Under the pieces are notes generated by a model. The model made no database searches. It saw nothing but the letters and a program-made list of their open reading frames with translations, and was not told the origin of the DNA. A program made the translations under genes and the position numbers. Positions 16,324 through 24,027 of a stretch of 45,156 nt of DNA are shown here, in pieces (the stretch's first letter is position 1; the number at the start of each line of letters is the position of its first letter). Source of the DNA: an uncultured Fretibacterium sp. (GTDB taxonomy: Bacteria > Synergistota > Synergistia > Synergistales > Aminobacteriaceae); the NCBI GenBank assembly GCA_946183145.1, contig CAMGZM010000016.1, forward strand, positions 1 through 45,156. Reading direction: 5' to 3'.

Positions 16324-16360
16324 CCCCATATCCTGACTTTTGCGGGTTTCGGACATGGGG
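16324..16360. promoter_or_regulatory. Inverted repeat in the primase leader
   Basis: CCCCATATCCTGA (16324-16336) and TCGGACATGGGG (16349-16360) are near-perfect inverted arms separated by 12 bases. It lies 105-140 bases before the primase-helicase gene, between the terminator and its start. It may be an operator or an RNA hairpin; a TTGACT at 16377-16382 could belong to a promoter but has no clear -10 partner. Confidence 0.45.
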
Positions 16361-16464
16361 ACGCAGTAATTTCTTCTTGACTGTTTTTGTTTGGTATGTC
16401 CATTCTACCACATTCACAGCCTTTTCGGGATTACTGCTGATCCTTTACTCTAGGAGGCTACTAC

Positions 16465-18408
16465 ATGGCTACTAATTTACCTTACCCTGACGATTGGGAG
16501 ATACAACGTTCCTTCTTGGAGTTCCTCAATAATCACAACCTAACTCCGGCTGAGAATATCTCCATCGTTCTGGACAGCGATATTCACCGTTACGCTCTCG
16601 TCGGCGATAAACACGGCAACAAATCGGGCGCTTACTGCGTTTACACGGATAAATGGCCGGGCGGCTGGGCTATGGACTGGCACGTCGGACACTCCGTTAA
16701 TTGGGTCTACCCGCACGACAACTTTAACGACGAGCAGAATACTTACTTCAATTCCGACGAGTTCAAACAGGATCGTGAAGAGGCCATCAAGAAAAAGGAG
16801 CAGGAGCGTAAAGCTAAGCAGGCTGAGGCCGCCGCACACGCTCGTAACAGAATTGATACTCTTCCTGAAGCTGACGGAAATCACAAGTACTTCATCGCAA
16901 AACGCATTTACCCCTACGGCGTTAAAATCGACGGTCATAACCTCGCTGTCCCTCTCCGCGACATTAACGGCCTCGTTCAGTCCTTGCAGTGGATTTACCC
17001 GGACGGACACAAAAACATGTTCCCGGGAGCTACTACTACTGGCCTTTTCTGGTCCGTCGCTCTCGATACTGTCGATCCAAAAGATAATAAGGCCGTCATT
17101 CTCTTAGGCGAGGGCTTTGCTACTATGGCTAAATGCTACGAACTCACAGGTTACCCCGCTGTCGCCGCTCTGTCCTGCTTCCAGTTGCGCACTGTCGCGG
17201 AGCTGTTACATCAGAAATTCCCGCTGGCTAGGATCATCATTACCGCTGACAACGACAAGGCTACTGAACTCAAACGCGACTTTAACCCAGGTGTTGATGC
17301 CGCTCGCAAAACTTGCAGGGCGGGACTGGCTGTTGATTGCATTTTTCCGATTTTCCCGAAACCTGATGACGGTACTGACTGGGACGATTACGCTCTCTTT
17401 TACGGCGATGATAAAGCTCAATCAGACATTCACGCGTTAATCTCAAAGGCTCTCACTCCTAAGCACATTCAGGATATCCAGTCCAGAATTACATGCATTA
17501 ACGCTCAGGACTTACGACACAAAATATTTCCCCCGGTCAATTGGGCTATTCCCGGCTTCCTTCCGGCGGGCTTGTCCATTCTTGCAGGAGGCCCGAAGAT
17601 CGGTAAGTCTATTCTCGCTTTGCATCTCGCCCTCGGCATTGCTATCGGCGGCTGTGTTCTCGGAAGTATCAACGTCCAGAAAGGAAGCGTGCTGTATCTC
17701 GCTCTTGAAGACACCGAACGAAGATTGCAGGAACGTATCAATTACTCCAACATTCTCACTGACGATGACGATCTCTCAAAGCTCACTCTCATTACTAACA
17801 TTCCTCGTCAGCATGAGGGCGGTCTAGATTATTTAGACTGGTGGGCTAAGGAACATTCTGATGCTAGGCTCATCATCATAGACACATTCCAGATGTTCCG
17901 TAAACTCCTGTCGGGCAAAGGCAGTATGTACGCTGAAGATTATGACGCTGTCAGCAAAATCAAATCCATCGGAGACAATCATAATATCTCTGTTACTATG
18001 CTCCATCACCTAAAAAAGGGCATGGAAGGCGACTGGTTAAGTGAAATCTCTGGTTCGCAGGGCATCGCGGGCGCGGCTGATACCATTTTCAGCCTCAAGA
18101 GAGACCGCAATTCTAACATGGGCACTCTACACAGAACAGGGCGCGACGTTGAGGAAAAAGACTTCATGATGAAACTTGACGGCTTCGGGTGGCTGTTGCT
18201 TGGCGAGGCGGAGGGAATGCCTATTCCTGAATGGAAGTCTCAGATTTTGACCTTCCTCAAGGACAACAAGAGCATTACCCCAATGCAGTTGGCTCAGACT
18301 TACAACATTCCGATTAAAACAGCACAGTCAAACATCACACGGCTTGCAAAGGAAGGGCTGATCCGCAAGACTGGTTACGGGACATACGGACTACCCGAAG
18401 AAAAGTAA
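16465..18408 (+). CDS. Primase-helicase (TOPRIM plus RepA-like AAA_25 ATPase)
   Basis: The ATG at 16465 follows TAGGAGG by 8 bases. 647 residues. The N-terminal about 190 residues are a primase-like region with a Lys/Glu-rich linker. A TOPRIM-type segment follows (VILLGEGFATMAK near 210, then ARIIITADNDKATEL near 255). The helicase half has Walker A GGPKIGKS at 375-382 and Walker B RLIIIDTF near 468-475, as in RepA/hexameric replicative helicases. The last about 50 residues form a winged helix (SITPMQLAQTYNIPIKTAQS). It should unwind and prime phage DNA. It lies directly before the iteron-like array, and the C-terminal winged helix is a candidate contact for it. No DNA polymerase was found, so synthesis probably uses host enzymes. 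Confidence 0.85.
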   Translation: MATNLPYPDDWEIQRSFLEFLNNHNLTPAENISIVLDSDIHRYALVGDKHGNKSGAYCVYTDKWPGGWAMDWHVGHSVNWVYPHDNFNDEQNTYFNSDEFKQDREEAIKKKEQERKAKQAEAAAHARNRIDTLPEADGNHKYFIAKRIYPYGVKIDGHNLAVPLRDINGLVQSLQWIYPDGHKNMFPGATTTGLFWSVALDTVDPKDNKAVILLGEGFATMAKCYELTGYPAVAALSCFQLRTVAELLHQKFPLARIIITADNDKATELKRDFNPGVDAARKTCRAGLAVDCIFPIFPKPDDGTDWDDYALFYGDDKAQSDIHALISKALTPKHIQDIQSRITCINAQDLRHKIFPPVNWAIPGFLPAGLSILAGGPKIGKSILALHLALGIAIGGCVLGSINVQKGSVLYLALEDTERRLQERINYSNILTDDDDLSKLTLITNIPRQHEGGLDYLDWWAKEHSDARLIIIDTFQMFRKLLSGKGSMYAEDYDAVSKIKSIGDNHNISVTMLHHLKKGMEGDWLSEISGSQGIAGAADTIFSLKRDRNSNMGTLHRTGRDVEEKDFMMKLDGFGWLLLGEAEGMPIPEWKSQILTFLKDNKSITPMQLAQTYNIPIKTAQSNITRLAKEGLIRKTGYGTYGLPEEK

Positions 18409-18446
18409 ACCCATCGATTTCGACGGGGTTAAAACACAAAGACACT

Positions 18447-18483
18447 AATCCATAGGAGAAAATTTCTCTTATGGATTTTTTTT
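18447..18483 (+). terminator. Intrinsic terminator after the primase-helicase gene
   Basis: A long stem beginning AATCCATAGGAG and ending CTCTTATGGATT (18447-18477) is followed by an uninterrupted run of T to 18483. It separates the primase transcript from the repeat array. Confidence 0.85.
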
Positions 18484-18510
18484 GCTTTTTGCATTGGTCA
18501 GTTAGTCAAC

Positions 18511-18833
18511 ATATATATATACATATTTTTGCAGGTTTTGCAGGAGTATAGTATTCATCATGCTTTATATGCGTCTCCGTTGCAGGAGTTTTGCAGGAGT
18601 TTTGCAGGAGTTGAGTATTCATGCGGTTTTTTGTTTTTTCTTTGGTTAATCTTTGTTAAAAATATATAAACCATTGATATGACTGAAGACCTGCAAGAAT
18701 TGTATAAAGACCTGCAACAATTCGCCAAGACCTGCAAAGACCTGCAAAAGACCTGCAAATCTATAATCACATGGATTTAGTATTCATGCGTATTTACGTG
18801 TAAGACCTGCAAGACCTGCAAATATATATATAA
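18511..18833. repeat. Iteron-like array, candidate replication origin
   Basis: Twelve copies of a 7-base unit. Five read TTGCAGG (starts 18529, 18538, 18580, 18591, 18602) and seven read as its complement CCTGCAA (starts 18690, 18711, 18731, 18741, 18752, 18806, 18815). A TA-alternating tract lies at each outer edge (18511-18520 and 18822-18832). AGTATTCAT occurs three times (near 18550, 18613 and 18779). The stretch 18409-19078 holds no convincing gene. Repeated protein-binding sites, AT-rich melting tracts, the neighbouring helicase-primase and the base-composition flip at this place together indicate a theta-type origin; the function is inferred. Confidence 0.75.
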
Positions 18834-18915
18834 CACCCTCCAATCTGGATGATGAAGAAGGGCATGAAGTATAAAATCAACATAATAAAAACGCTTATCA
18901 TGAATAGAATGCTGA

Positions 18916-18949
18916 TAATAACAAACCGCCCTGAGCGCGAGAAGGGCGG
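18916..18949 (-). terminator. Leftward intrinsic terminator between RusA and the repeat array
   Basis: CCGCCCT (18926-18932) pairs with AGGGCGG (18943-18949). Read on the minus strand the hairpin is followed by TTTGTTAT. It would stop leftward transcripts before they enter the repeat array. Confidence 0.55.
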
Positions 18950-19078
18950 AAAGTTATACGCACAATAAGGAGTAAAGCTGATAAGTCAACAGGTAAAATG
19001 ATAAGATGAGCATATTATAGCATGGATTACTATCAAGTATAGTATAATGGCTGTTATCCCAATGAAAGAAGTGAAAAA

Positions 19079-19456
19079 ATGAGCAGTCTGTTGCGAGTAG
19101 CGTTTGAGGGATTGCCGCCGAGTGTGAACCGAATGTACCGAACCGGGAGAAGCGGAACGAGATACAAGCGATCGGAGGTAAGCGACTGGCAGGAAGAGAC
19201 AGCCGGGAAAATCCGGGAGGCATGGAACAAGGAAGCGTATGCGGGAAATGTGGAAGTACATATAGTGTTGACGGTGAAGGGCAGTCGGCGGTGGGACATA
19301 GACAACCGATTGAAGGCATTACTCGACTGCTTTGAGCTAGCGGGAGTAATTAAGGATGACAGCCAGATATGGGGAATAGTGGCGTATAAGGAACGCGGCA
19401 AAAAGGACGGAGTAGAAGTTGTGATGATGGAACACACAGAGATATACAGGAAGTGA
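19079..19456 (+). CDS. rusA: RusA-family Holliday junction resolvase
   Basis: 125 residues. The N-terminal GLPPSVNRMYRTG is the usual RusA opening. The catalytic cluster is RRWDIDNRLKALLD, with Asp73, Asp75, Asn76 and Lys79, followed by GVIKDDSQI (Asp93, Asp94). The length matches the family. It cuts four-way junctions made during recombination or replication before packaging. A TATAAT at 19043-19048 could start its transcript. It is the first gene on the right side of the composition flip. Confidence 0.9.
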   Translation: MSSLLRVAFEGLPPSVNRMYRTGRSGTRYKRSEVSDWQEETAGKIREAWNKEAYAGNVEVHIVLTVKGSRRWDIDNRLKALLDCFELAGVIKDDSQIWGIVAYKERGKKDGVEVVMMEHTEIYRK

Positions 19457-19480
19457 GAGAAAAGCGGGGAATATGTAGCT

Positions 19481-20203
19481 ATGAAATACGGGGAAATCAT
19501 AGAGTTAGGGCGGCACAAGCTGATGTGTGGAGATGCGACGAGTCGTGATGATGTTATTAGGCTTGTTGACGGAGTGAAGGTTGACTTGGTGCTGACTGAT
19601 CCGCCTTACGGGATAAACATACAGAACAAAGACGGGACATATGGAGGCACGAATAAGACACCAGACGGAAAATATTGGCCATCACCGAAATATCCGCGAA
19701 TGATAAATGATGACAATGTGCAGTGCGCGAGGGACAATTACGCGATAATCAAAGAGATATGCGAACGGCTGATAATGTGGGGAGCTAATAACTTCTGCGA
19801 TATTCTGGCGGTAAGCAACGGCTGGTTAGTATGGGACAAACGTATACGGCTGAAAAATTCTTTCGGGCATTGTGAATTAGCGTGGACGAATGTAACAGGG
19901 AAAATAAAGTTGTATGCTCATGAATGGAGCGGCTGTTTTCGCGAGGGGTCATATAAGCTAAATCCCCGCCCCCGTGTGCATGTCTGTCAAAAGCCCGTAG
20001 AGCTTCACATGAGTATTCTTGAGGACTTCACACAGGCAGAGGACGTAATACTAGACTGTTTTGGCGGATCAGGAACGACATTAATCGCGAGCGAGATGAC
20101 AGGCCGGAAATGCCTCATGATGGAGATTAGCCCGGAATATTGCGACATAATAGTGGAGCGATACAAGAAACTGACAGAGGGAAAATTACCGCTGGAGGAA
20201 TGA
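19481..20203 (+). CDS. DNA methyltransferase (site-specific, N4/N6 type)
   Basis: 240 residues. The N-terminus (LGRHKLMCGDATSRDDVIRL) is typical of ParB-linked phage methyltransferases. The catalytic motif DPPYG is at residues 40-44 and the AdoMet motif FGGSG at 194-198, an order with catalysis first (beta class). The middle region for sequence recognition is short. It probably methylates adenine or N4-cytosine in phage DNA to escape restriction; Lar-like proteins elsewhere in the genome may serve the same end. The target sequence cannot be read from the protein. Confidence 0.9.
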   Translation: MKYGEIIELGRHKLMCGDATSRDDVIRLVDGVKVDLVLTDPPYGINIQNKDGTYGGTNKTPDGKYWPSPKYPRMINDDNVQCARDNYAIIKEICERLIMWGANNFCDILAVSNGWLVWDKRIRLKNSFGHCELAWTNVTGKIKLYAHEWSGCFREGSYKLNPRPRVHVCQKPVELHMSILEDFTQAEDVILDCFGGSGTTLIASEMTGRKCLMMEISPEYCDIIVERYKKLTEGKLPLEE

Positions 20204-20207
20204 GAGA

Positions 20208-20648
20208 ATGACGGAAGAAGAATACCGATACGCGGAGAAGGTGTTATACAGTTACAAGCGTAATGTAGAGACAAGCGAGCGAATGTCTGAAGAGTTACGG
20301 AGATTGCAAGCATCAGGAGACGTACACGGACAGAGTTATGAACAAATAGCAAGAGGTGGAAGTGGTGATCCCGTAGCGCGTCATGTGGACGAAATCATGA
20401 GGTTAGAAGCCCGGCTGAAGAGAATATTACGGCGAGTGAAAGCGGTTGACGAAATGCGGAAGGACTTGCGAGAAGGCAACGTGATAACGATAACGAAGCC
20501 GAAAAACTTGCAGTTAATCCTGGACGGGTATTATATCCCCTGTTTAACGGTGAATGAATTTCTGAGTATAAATTGTTGGTCTCGTAGTATATTTTATGTG
20601 CGTCGGCGTGAGTTAGTGATGATAGCGGGAGAATACCTGCGCGCTTGA
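20208..20648 (+). CDS. ArpU/RinA-like late transcription regulator
   Basis: The ATG at 20208 follows GGAGG. 146 residues. A long helical N-terminal half (EYRYAEKVLYSYKRNVETS) is followed by a C-terminal helix-turn-helix of the sigma-like type (TVNEFLSINCWSRSIFYVRR). Size, layout and location just before the packaging genes match ArpU/RinA proteins, which switch on phage late genes. It would act as a positive regulator of the rightward late operon. Its end overlaps a hairpin shared with the opposing gene. Confidence 0.65.
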   Translation: MTEEEYRYAEKVLYSYKRNVETSERMSEELRRLQASGDVHGQSYEQIARGGSGDPVARHVDEIMRLEARLKRILRRVKAVDEMRKDLREGNVITITKPKNLQLILDGYYIPCLTVNEFLSINCWSRSIFYVRRRELVMIAGEYLRA

Positions 20649-20660
20649 TATTCCCCCGCT
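20624..20660. terminator. Hairpin between convergent genes, possible bidirectional terminator
   Basis: AGCGGGAGAATA (20624-20635) and TATTCCCCCGCT (20649-20660) pair at 11 of 12 positions. The left arm is inside the last codons of the ArpU-like gene. No long T run follows on either strand, so terminator strength is uncertain. Confidence 0.5.
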
Positions 20661-20667
20661 GGATTTG

Positions 20668-23070
20668 TTACTCTGTGAAGATGAAGCCTAACTGCCTGTG
20701 CTTAGTCTCAAAGAATTTCACGCCCTCAGGAACGGAAGCGGAATATTTTGCGTTGATATTTGCGGGGTTGGAACGAACATTAGCGTGTAACTCTCTGCAT
20801 TCGATGAGCCTTTTTGCGAACAATTCGGCAATGACATTCTTTTTCCCCTTAGGCTTAGCGATGAACAGTCGCAAGTAAAAGCCGAGCTGAATGATGGCCT
20901 GCGGGGATATGGACGACAGCAGAGAGATAACAGCCTCGAGGAACATGCAAGATGAAATGACGGCGGCATTATGGTCAAGAGCCTTGCGGCGTTCAGCAAA
21001 ATGCAAGTCTTTTGTCTCAATGAGTTTATGCTCAATATCAGCCGGAGCAGCTTCAGGCCTGACTTTAATACGCGGAGAGGGATTAACAGTATATTTCTTC
21101 TTTAGCTTCACATGTGGCTGTTGCGCTGTAATGTCTTTCACTTCAGCTTTGATTGTCATAGCTTTTTCTCTGCGCTGAATGATTTTGTCAGCGTATCTTC
21201 GAGCATAAGCGAGTTTGCGTTCACATTCAGGAGCGGCAATGCGGGTGAATTTATCAAAAACCCTGTCAGCGACGCAAAGAAGCCTAATACTTTCGGAGCT
21301 GATACCTTGCAGAGCGGCAATAATTTCCTCACGAGTTTTGCAAGTAGCAATCTGAGATCGGCATAATTTGAGTTTTTCTGAGAAATCTTTGCGCCGCCAT
21401 TTGTAAATGAGCGGAGAAAAATCGTTAGGATTGCCCGGTGCGAATTTTTCAAGCTCAACGAGCCACGGAGCGAAAACAAAAGACCGTATAGTGTCATTGT
21501 CTGGAGTGATGTTCGAGGCAAGCCACAGCCGTATGTAAATAGCAATGAGCCGTAAGAAGCAGCGAATGCCGGAAGCCTGATTGTAAGGGACGACGGCGGC
21601 GTGAGAGTGATTTTCGGGAATGTCGCAGGCGGGGACAGTAACATACGGGCATTCGTCGGTGATGGTGTCCGGGTATGTAGTGTATTGCGGGCGTTCGATA
21701 TGCTCCGAGGGAACGATAGTAAAGCCGGGATTTTCGGTGTACTGTTTATTCCAAGCCTGGAAGACTTCATTTTTCACGTCAGCTTCATTCTGATGAGGAA
21801 TAACACGGCCTAAACCTGTGCGATATACTGTAGCAGTAACTTCATGGCCGCAATCGCGACATTTGAGTCTGTAGTAGATGTGTTGCCGTGCAATTCCGCC
21901 GTTGAAACGTCTTGTAGCAGTGCTGAAATTGTTATCATCGCAGCGTTTGAGGAAGGGAATATGAGTAGAGCGGCAATTCGGGCAAGGTTTGAGGTGATGA
22001 AGGGGGTTATTGTCGGTGGGGATTGCGTCAGGCGTGTGTATTTCGGGAATGTCCATATCCGGGCAAGAGTTATCGCCGGGCGCGTCAGAATATGAGTCGT
22101 CCATATAGAGGGCATCAGGCTGTGTGATTTCGGCGGGAGCGGAGATTTCCGGCTGTGCAGTGTCTTCACTCTGAGGTTTTCCAGACGGTTCCTGCTTATC
22201 AGCCCAAATTTCAATATTGCGGTATTGCGTCATGAAAGCAGCATACTCAACGCCTGCGATGGTCTGAATTTTCGCCTCTTTGATCCATGCGCCAATGAAA
22301 TCGGTAGTAACAGCGTCAGCGGTTCTTGCGATAATCTTAACGGGGTAATGATTGCCGGAGTCGTTGCCATAGTAGACAGTGCCGGGAATGAATTTGACGC
22401 TGACAGGCTGAGGAATGGTGCGAGGCTTAGGAGCGGGGATAATAATATCATCCTGCTGAGCGTAGCCATTATCGCCGGTAACATTCTCTGCAGTCATATA
22501 GCCGTTGCGTTCTTCGAGGATGAGAGAAATTTTGCTTGCGAGCGCGTCAATGAGTTTAGACTTGTTCATGCGGCTGAAGTAAGGAATAGTGTAGCACAGT
22601 GCAAAACCTTTCAACTGAACGAGAGACGCCCCCGAAAAAGCCCGTTTGATTTCGTCTATGGATTTGCCTTTGAAGTAATCAGCATCGAGGAGCGATTTAG
22701 CGTTATCATTCGTATCACTCTGAACGGTTGCGGCATTCGCGGGCTGTGAGGCCAGTGCGTTATCGTTGTCACTTGCGTTCGTGATTTCTGCAGTTGCGAT
22801 TTCATCGGGCTGTGAGTCATCATCAATGTAGCTGTCAGCATACAGGCAGAAGAATGCAGTTGCGTGTACAAATTCGCCGCGTGAGTCTGACGTGAATATT
22901 TTGCATCTGCAATGAGGCATTTTAGTGCCATCATGTGAAATGTGGCTGAATGTAAGATAGCAGGGAGTGCGTTTTGTTACGGTGTAAATGTCAGTGATGA
23001 AAGTAGCTTTTCCGTCATATTTTGCGGGTAAGTGAAGAGCGTATGATTTACCGACTTCAAATTTTGTCAT
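20668..23070 (-). CDS. Large leftward multidomain protein with Lar-like zinc ribbon, unknown function
   Basis: 800 residues; GGAG lies just upstream of the ATG at 23070. Residues 3-80 and 224-292 look like two copies of a small beta-type module (FEVGKSYALHLPAKYDG versus FIPGTVYYGNDSGNHYP, each with an RT..V..F core). Residues 127-185 form a SAP-like helical segment (VQLKGFALCYTIPYF, NKSKLIDALASKI). Acidic linkers follow. A zinc ribbon spans 360-445: CPNC at 363-366, CRDC at 404-407, and AWNKQY at 439-444 matching the Lar tail. The C-terminal 300 residues are helical. It stands alone on the minus strand with its own operator-rich promoter, like an accessory (moron) gene. An anti-restriction or anti-defence role is inferred from the Lar-like part only. 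Confidence 0.6.
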   Translation of the reverse strand: MTKFEVGKSYALHLPAKYDGKATFITDIYTVTKRTPCYLTFSHISHDGTKMPHCRCKIFTSDSRGEFVHATAFFCLYADSYIDDDSQPDEIATAEITNASDNDNALASQPANAATVQSDTNDNAKSLLDADYFKGKSIDEIKRAFSGASLVQLKGFALCYTIPYFSRMNKSKLIDALASKISLILEERNGYMTAENVTGDNGYAQQDDIIIPAPKPRTIPQPVSVKFIPGTVYYGNDSGNHYPVKIIARTADAVTTDFIGAWIKEAKIQTIAGVEYAAFMTQYRNIEIWADKQEPSGKPQSEDTAQPEISAPAEITQPDALYMDDSYSDAPGDNSCPDMDIPEIHTPDAIPTDNNPLHHLKPCPNCRSTHIPFLKRCDDNNFSTATRRFNGGIARQHIYYRLKCRDCGHEVTATVYRTGLGRVIPHQNEADVKNEVFQAWNKQYTENPGFTIVPSEHIERPQYTTYPDTITDECPYVTVPACDIPENHSHAAVVPYNQASGIRCFLRLIAIYIRLWLASNITPDNDTIRSFVFAPWLVELEKFAPGNPNDFSPLIYKWRRKDFSEKLKLCRSQIATCKTREEIIAALQGISSESIRLLCVADRVFDKFTRIAAPECERKLAYARRYADKIIQRREKAMTIKAEVKDITAQQPHVKLKKKYTVNPSPRIKVRPEAAPADIEHKLIETKDLHFAERRKALDHNAAVISSCMFLEAVISLLSSISPQAIIQLGFYLRLFIAKPKGKKNVIAELFAKRLIECRELHANVRSNPANINAKYSASVPEGVKFFETKHRQLGFIFTE

Positions 23071-23141
23071 TAGTGAAATCTCCTTTTGACATATGGATTA
23101 GTCGTAAGGTGTTCAGGCCTGATTTCCTGTTGACGGTGCAT

Positions 23142-23232
23142 AGTATATCCTAGTAATAGGATAATGCAATCAGTAATAATACGTATTATCCTAGTAATAG
23201 GACATAGCTATAATTATCCCAATAATAGGAGA
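23142..23232. promoter_or_regulatory. Divergent promoter region with three palindromic operators
   Basis: Operators of the form TATCCTA-N4-TAGGATA lie at 23146-23163 (perfect arms), 23187-23204 (one mismatch) and 23215-23232 (two mismatches). The leftward promoter has TTGCAT (plus-strand 23164-23169), a 16-base spacer and TATACT (23142-23147), so the first operator fills its spacer. The rightward -10 TATAAT at 23209-23214 lies between the second and third operators. A protein bound here would shut both directions; the helix-turn-helix protein encoded at 23240 is the nearest candidate. Confidence 0.75.
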
Positions 23233-23239
23233 TGATGCC

Positions 23240-23539
23240 ATGAGCATATCAGAAGAATACATGTCAGCGGTTGACGCGGCATTGACGTTAAATATAGATA
23301 GAAGCCGGGTATTAGTTTTGTGTCGTCAGGGCAGATTTGCAGGAGCGGCAAAAATCGGAACAAGCTGGGCAATCCCGCGTTCGTCGGTTGAGAATTTCCG
23401 CCGATTGCCGCCGGGAGGAAGTAAGAACCTGAAACAGCAGCACGAAGAGGATAAAGCGATGATTGAGCGGTTGCGTGAAAGCACGAGGCAGCACGGGAAT
23501 GCAGACGGTGGAAATTGCGGACATGATGAGAGGTGTTAA
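23240..23539 (+). CDS. Helix-turn-helix (excisionase/MerR-like) DNA-binding protein
   Basis: The ATG at 23240 follows AGGAG. 99 residues. Residues 8-50 have the excisionase-type winged-helix pattern (SAVDAALTLNIDRSRVLVLC, then GRFAGAAKIGTSWAIPRSSV). The rest is charged and probably disordered, with Cys/His at the very end. Such proteins act as small repressors, Xis factors or plasmid regulators. It is divergent from the 800-residue gene across three palindromic operators, suggesting it controls that gene and itself. Confidence 0.7.
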   Translation: MSISEEYMSAVDAALTLNIDRSRVLVLCRQGRFAGAAKIGTSWAIPRSSVENFRRLPPGGSKNLKQQHEEDKAMIERLRESTRQHGNADGGNCGHDERC

Positions 23540-23543
23540 GTGA

Positions 23544-23696
23544 ATGGACATTAGGGAGAAGATAGCGGCGCGAAAAGCAGAGGAGCAGAACGGCGGCGGG
23601 ATAAACCGAGCGTTGTGGCGAATGGCGGGAATAATTCTGACAGGTTACGCGCTCGGAACGGTGATAGCGTTGATGCTTTTGGCGTTAAGGGGATAA
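23544..23696 (+). CDS. Small membrane protein (50 aa)
   Basis: ATG at 23544, 5 bases after the previous gene. A charged N-terminus (MDIREKIAARKAEEQN) precedes a single hydrophobic helix (MAGIILTGYALGTVIALMLL). It is 2 bases from the next small membrane protein. The function is unknown. Confidence 0.5.
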   Translation: MDIREKIAARKAEEQNGGGINRALWRMAGIILTGYALGTVIALMLLALRG

Positions 23697-23697
23697 C

Positions 23698-23895
23698 ATG
23701 ACGACAGACGAGAGAATAGCGGAGCTTGAGAGGAAATGCGCCGATCTTCAAGAACAGCTGAATATGGCGTATGATGATTTAGACCGCCGAATAGAAGCGG
23801 GAAATTCTGACAGGCTGACGATATGCGGAATAATAGTAGCGTTGATAGTTGGAGGCATCCAGATAGTACTTGCGGTGCTTGCGTTGTTGAAGTGA
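23698..23895 (+). CDS. Coiled-coil membrane protein (65 aa), XhlA-like
   Basis: ATG at 23698. Residues 4-35 form a heptad-rich helix (ERIAELERKCADLQEQLNMA) and residues 40-64 a membrane helix (LTICGIIVALIVGGIQIVL). This plan is shared with XhlA/hemolysin-type small proteins that associate with holins. The genome's clearer holin is at 38886, so this could be a lysis accessory or an early membrane factor. Confidence 0.55.
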   Translation: MTTDERIAELERKCADLQEQLNMAYDDLDRRIEAGNSDRLTICGIIVALIVGGIQIVLAVLALLK

Positions 23896-24027
23896 ACACA
23901 GACAGCAAGCCGAATTAACGCAGATTTGTGGACAAAAGGAACGATTTGCGGTAAAATTCCTTATGTCTAGAAATAGGCAAAAGGTTTCATCTATAGTATC
24001 ACTACCTAATATCCCAAGAAATAACTG

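Noticed and set aside
18511-18833. CRISPR-like array of short repeats
   Set aside because: Units are only 7 bases, occur in both orientations, are irregularly spaced with no constant-length spacers, and no cas genes are present. An iteron/origin reading fits better.
18849-18968. Possible 39-residue basic ORF between the repeat array and RusA
   Set aside because: It has no ribosome site, is low-complexity (Ile, Lys, Met, Asn) and crosses the leftward terminator hairpin at 18926-18949.
18954-19518. Long minus-strand open frames opposite RusA
   Set aside because: They are shadows of the RusA coding sequence, rich in Ser, Pro, Leu and Cys with no domain, while the plus strand has a full RusA active site.
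20718-22934. Many plus- and minus-strand frames overlapping the 800-residue gene
   Set aside because: The single 2.4-kb minus frame with zinc ribbon and repeated modules explains the region; the others lack ribosome sites and recognisable domains.
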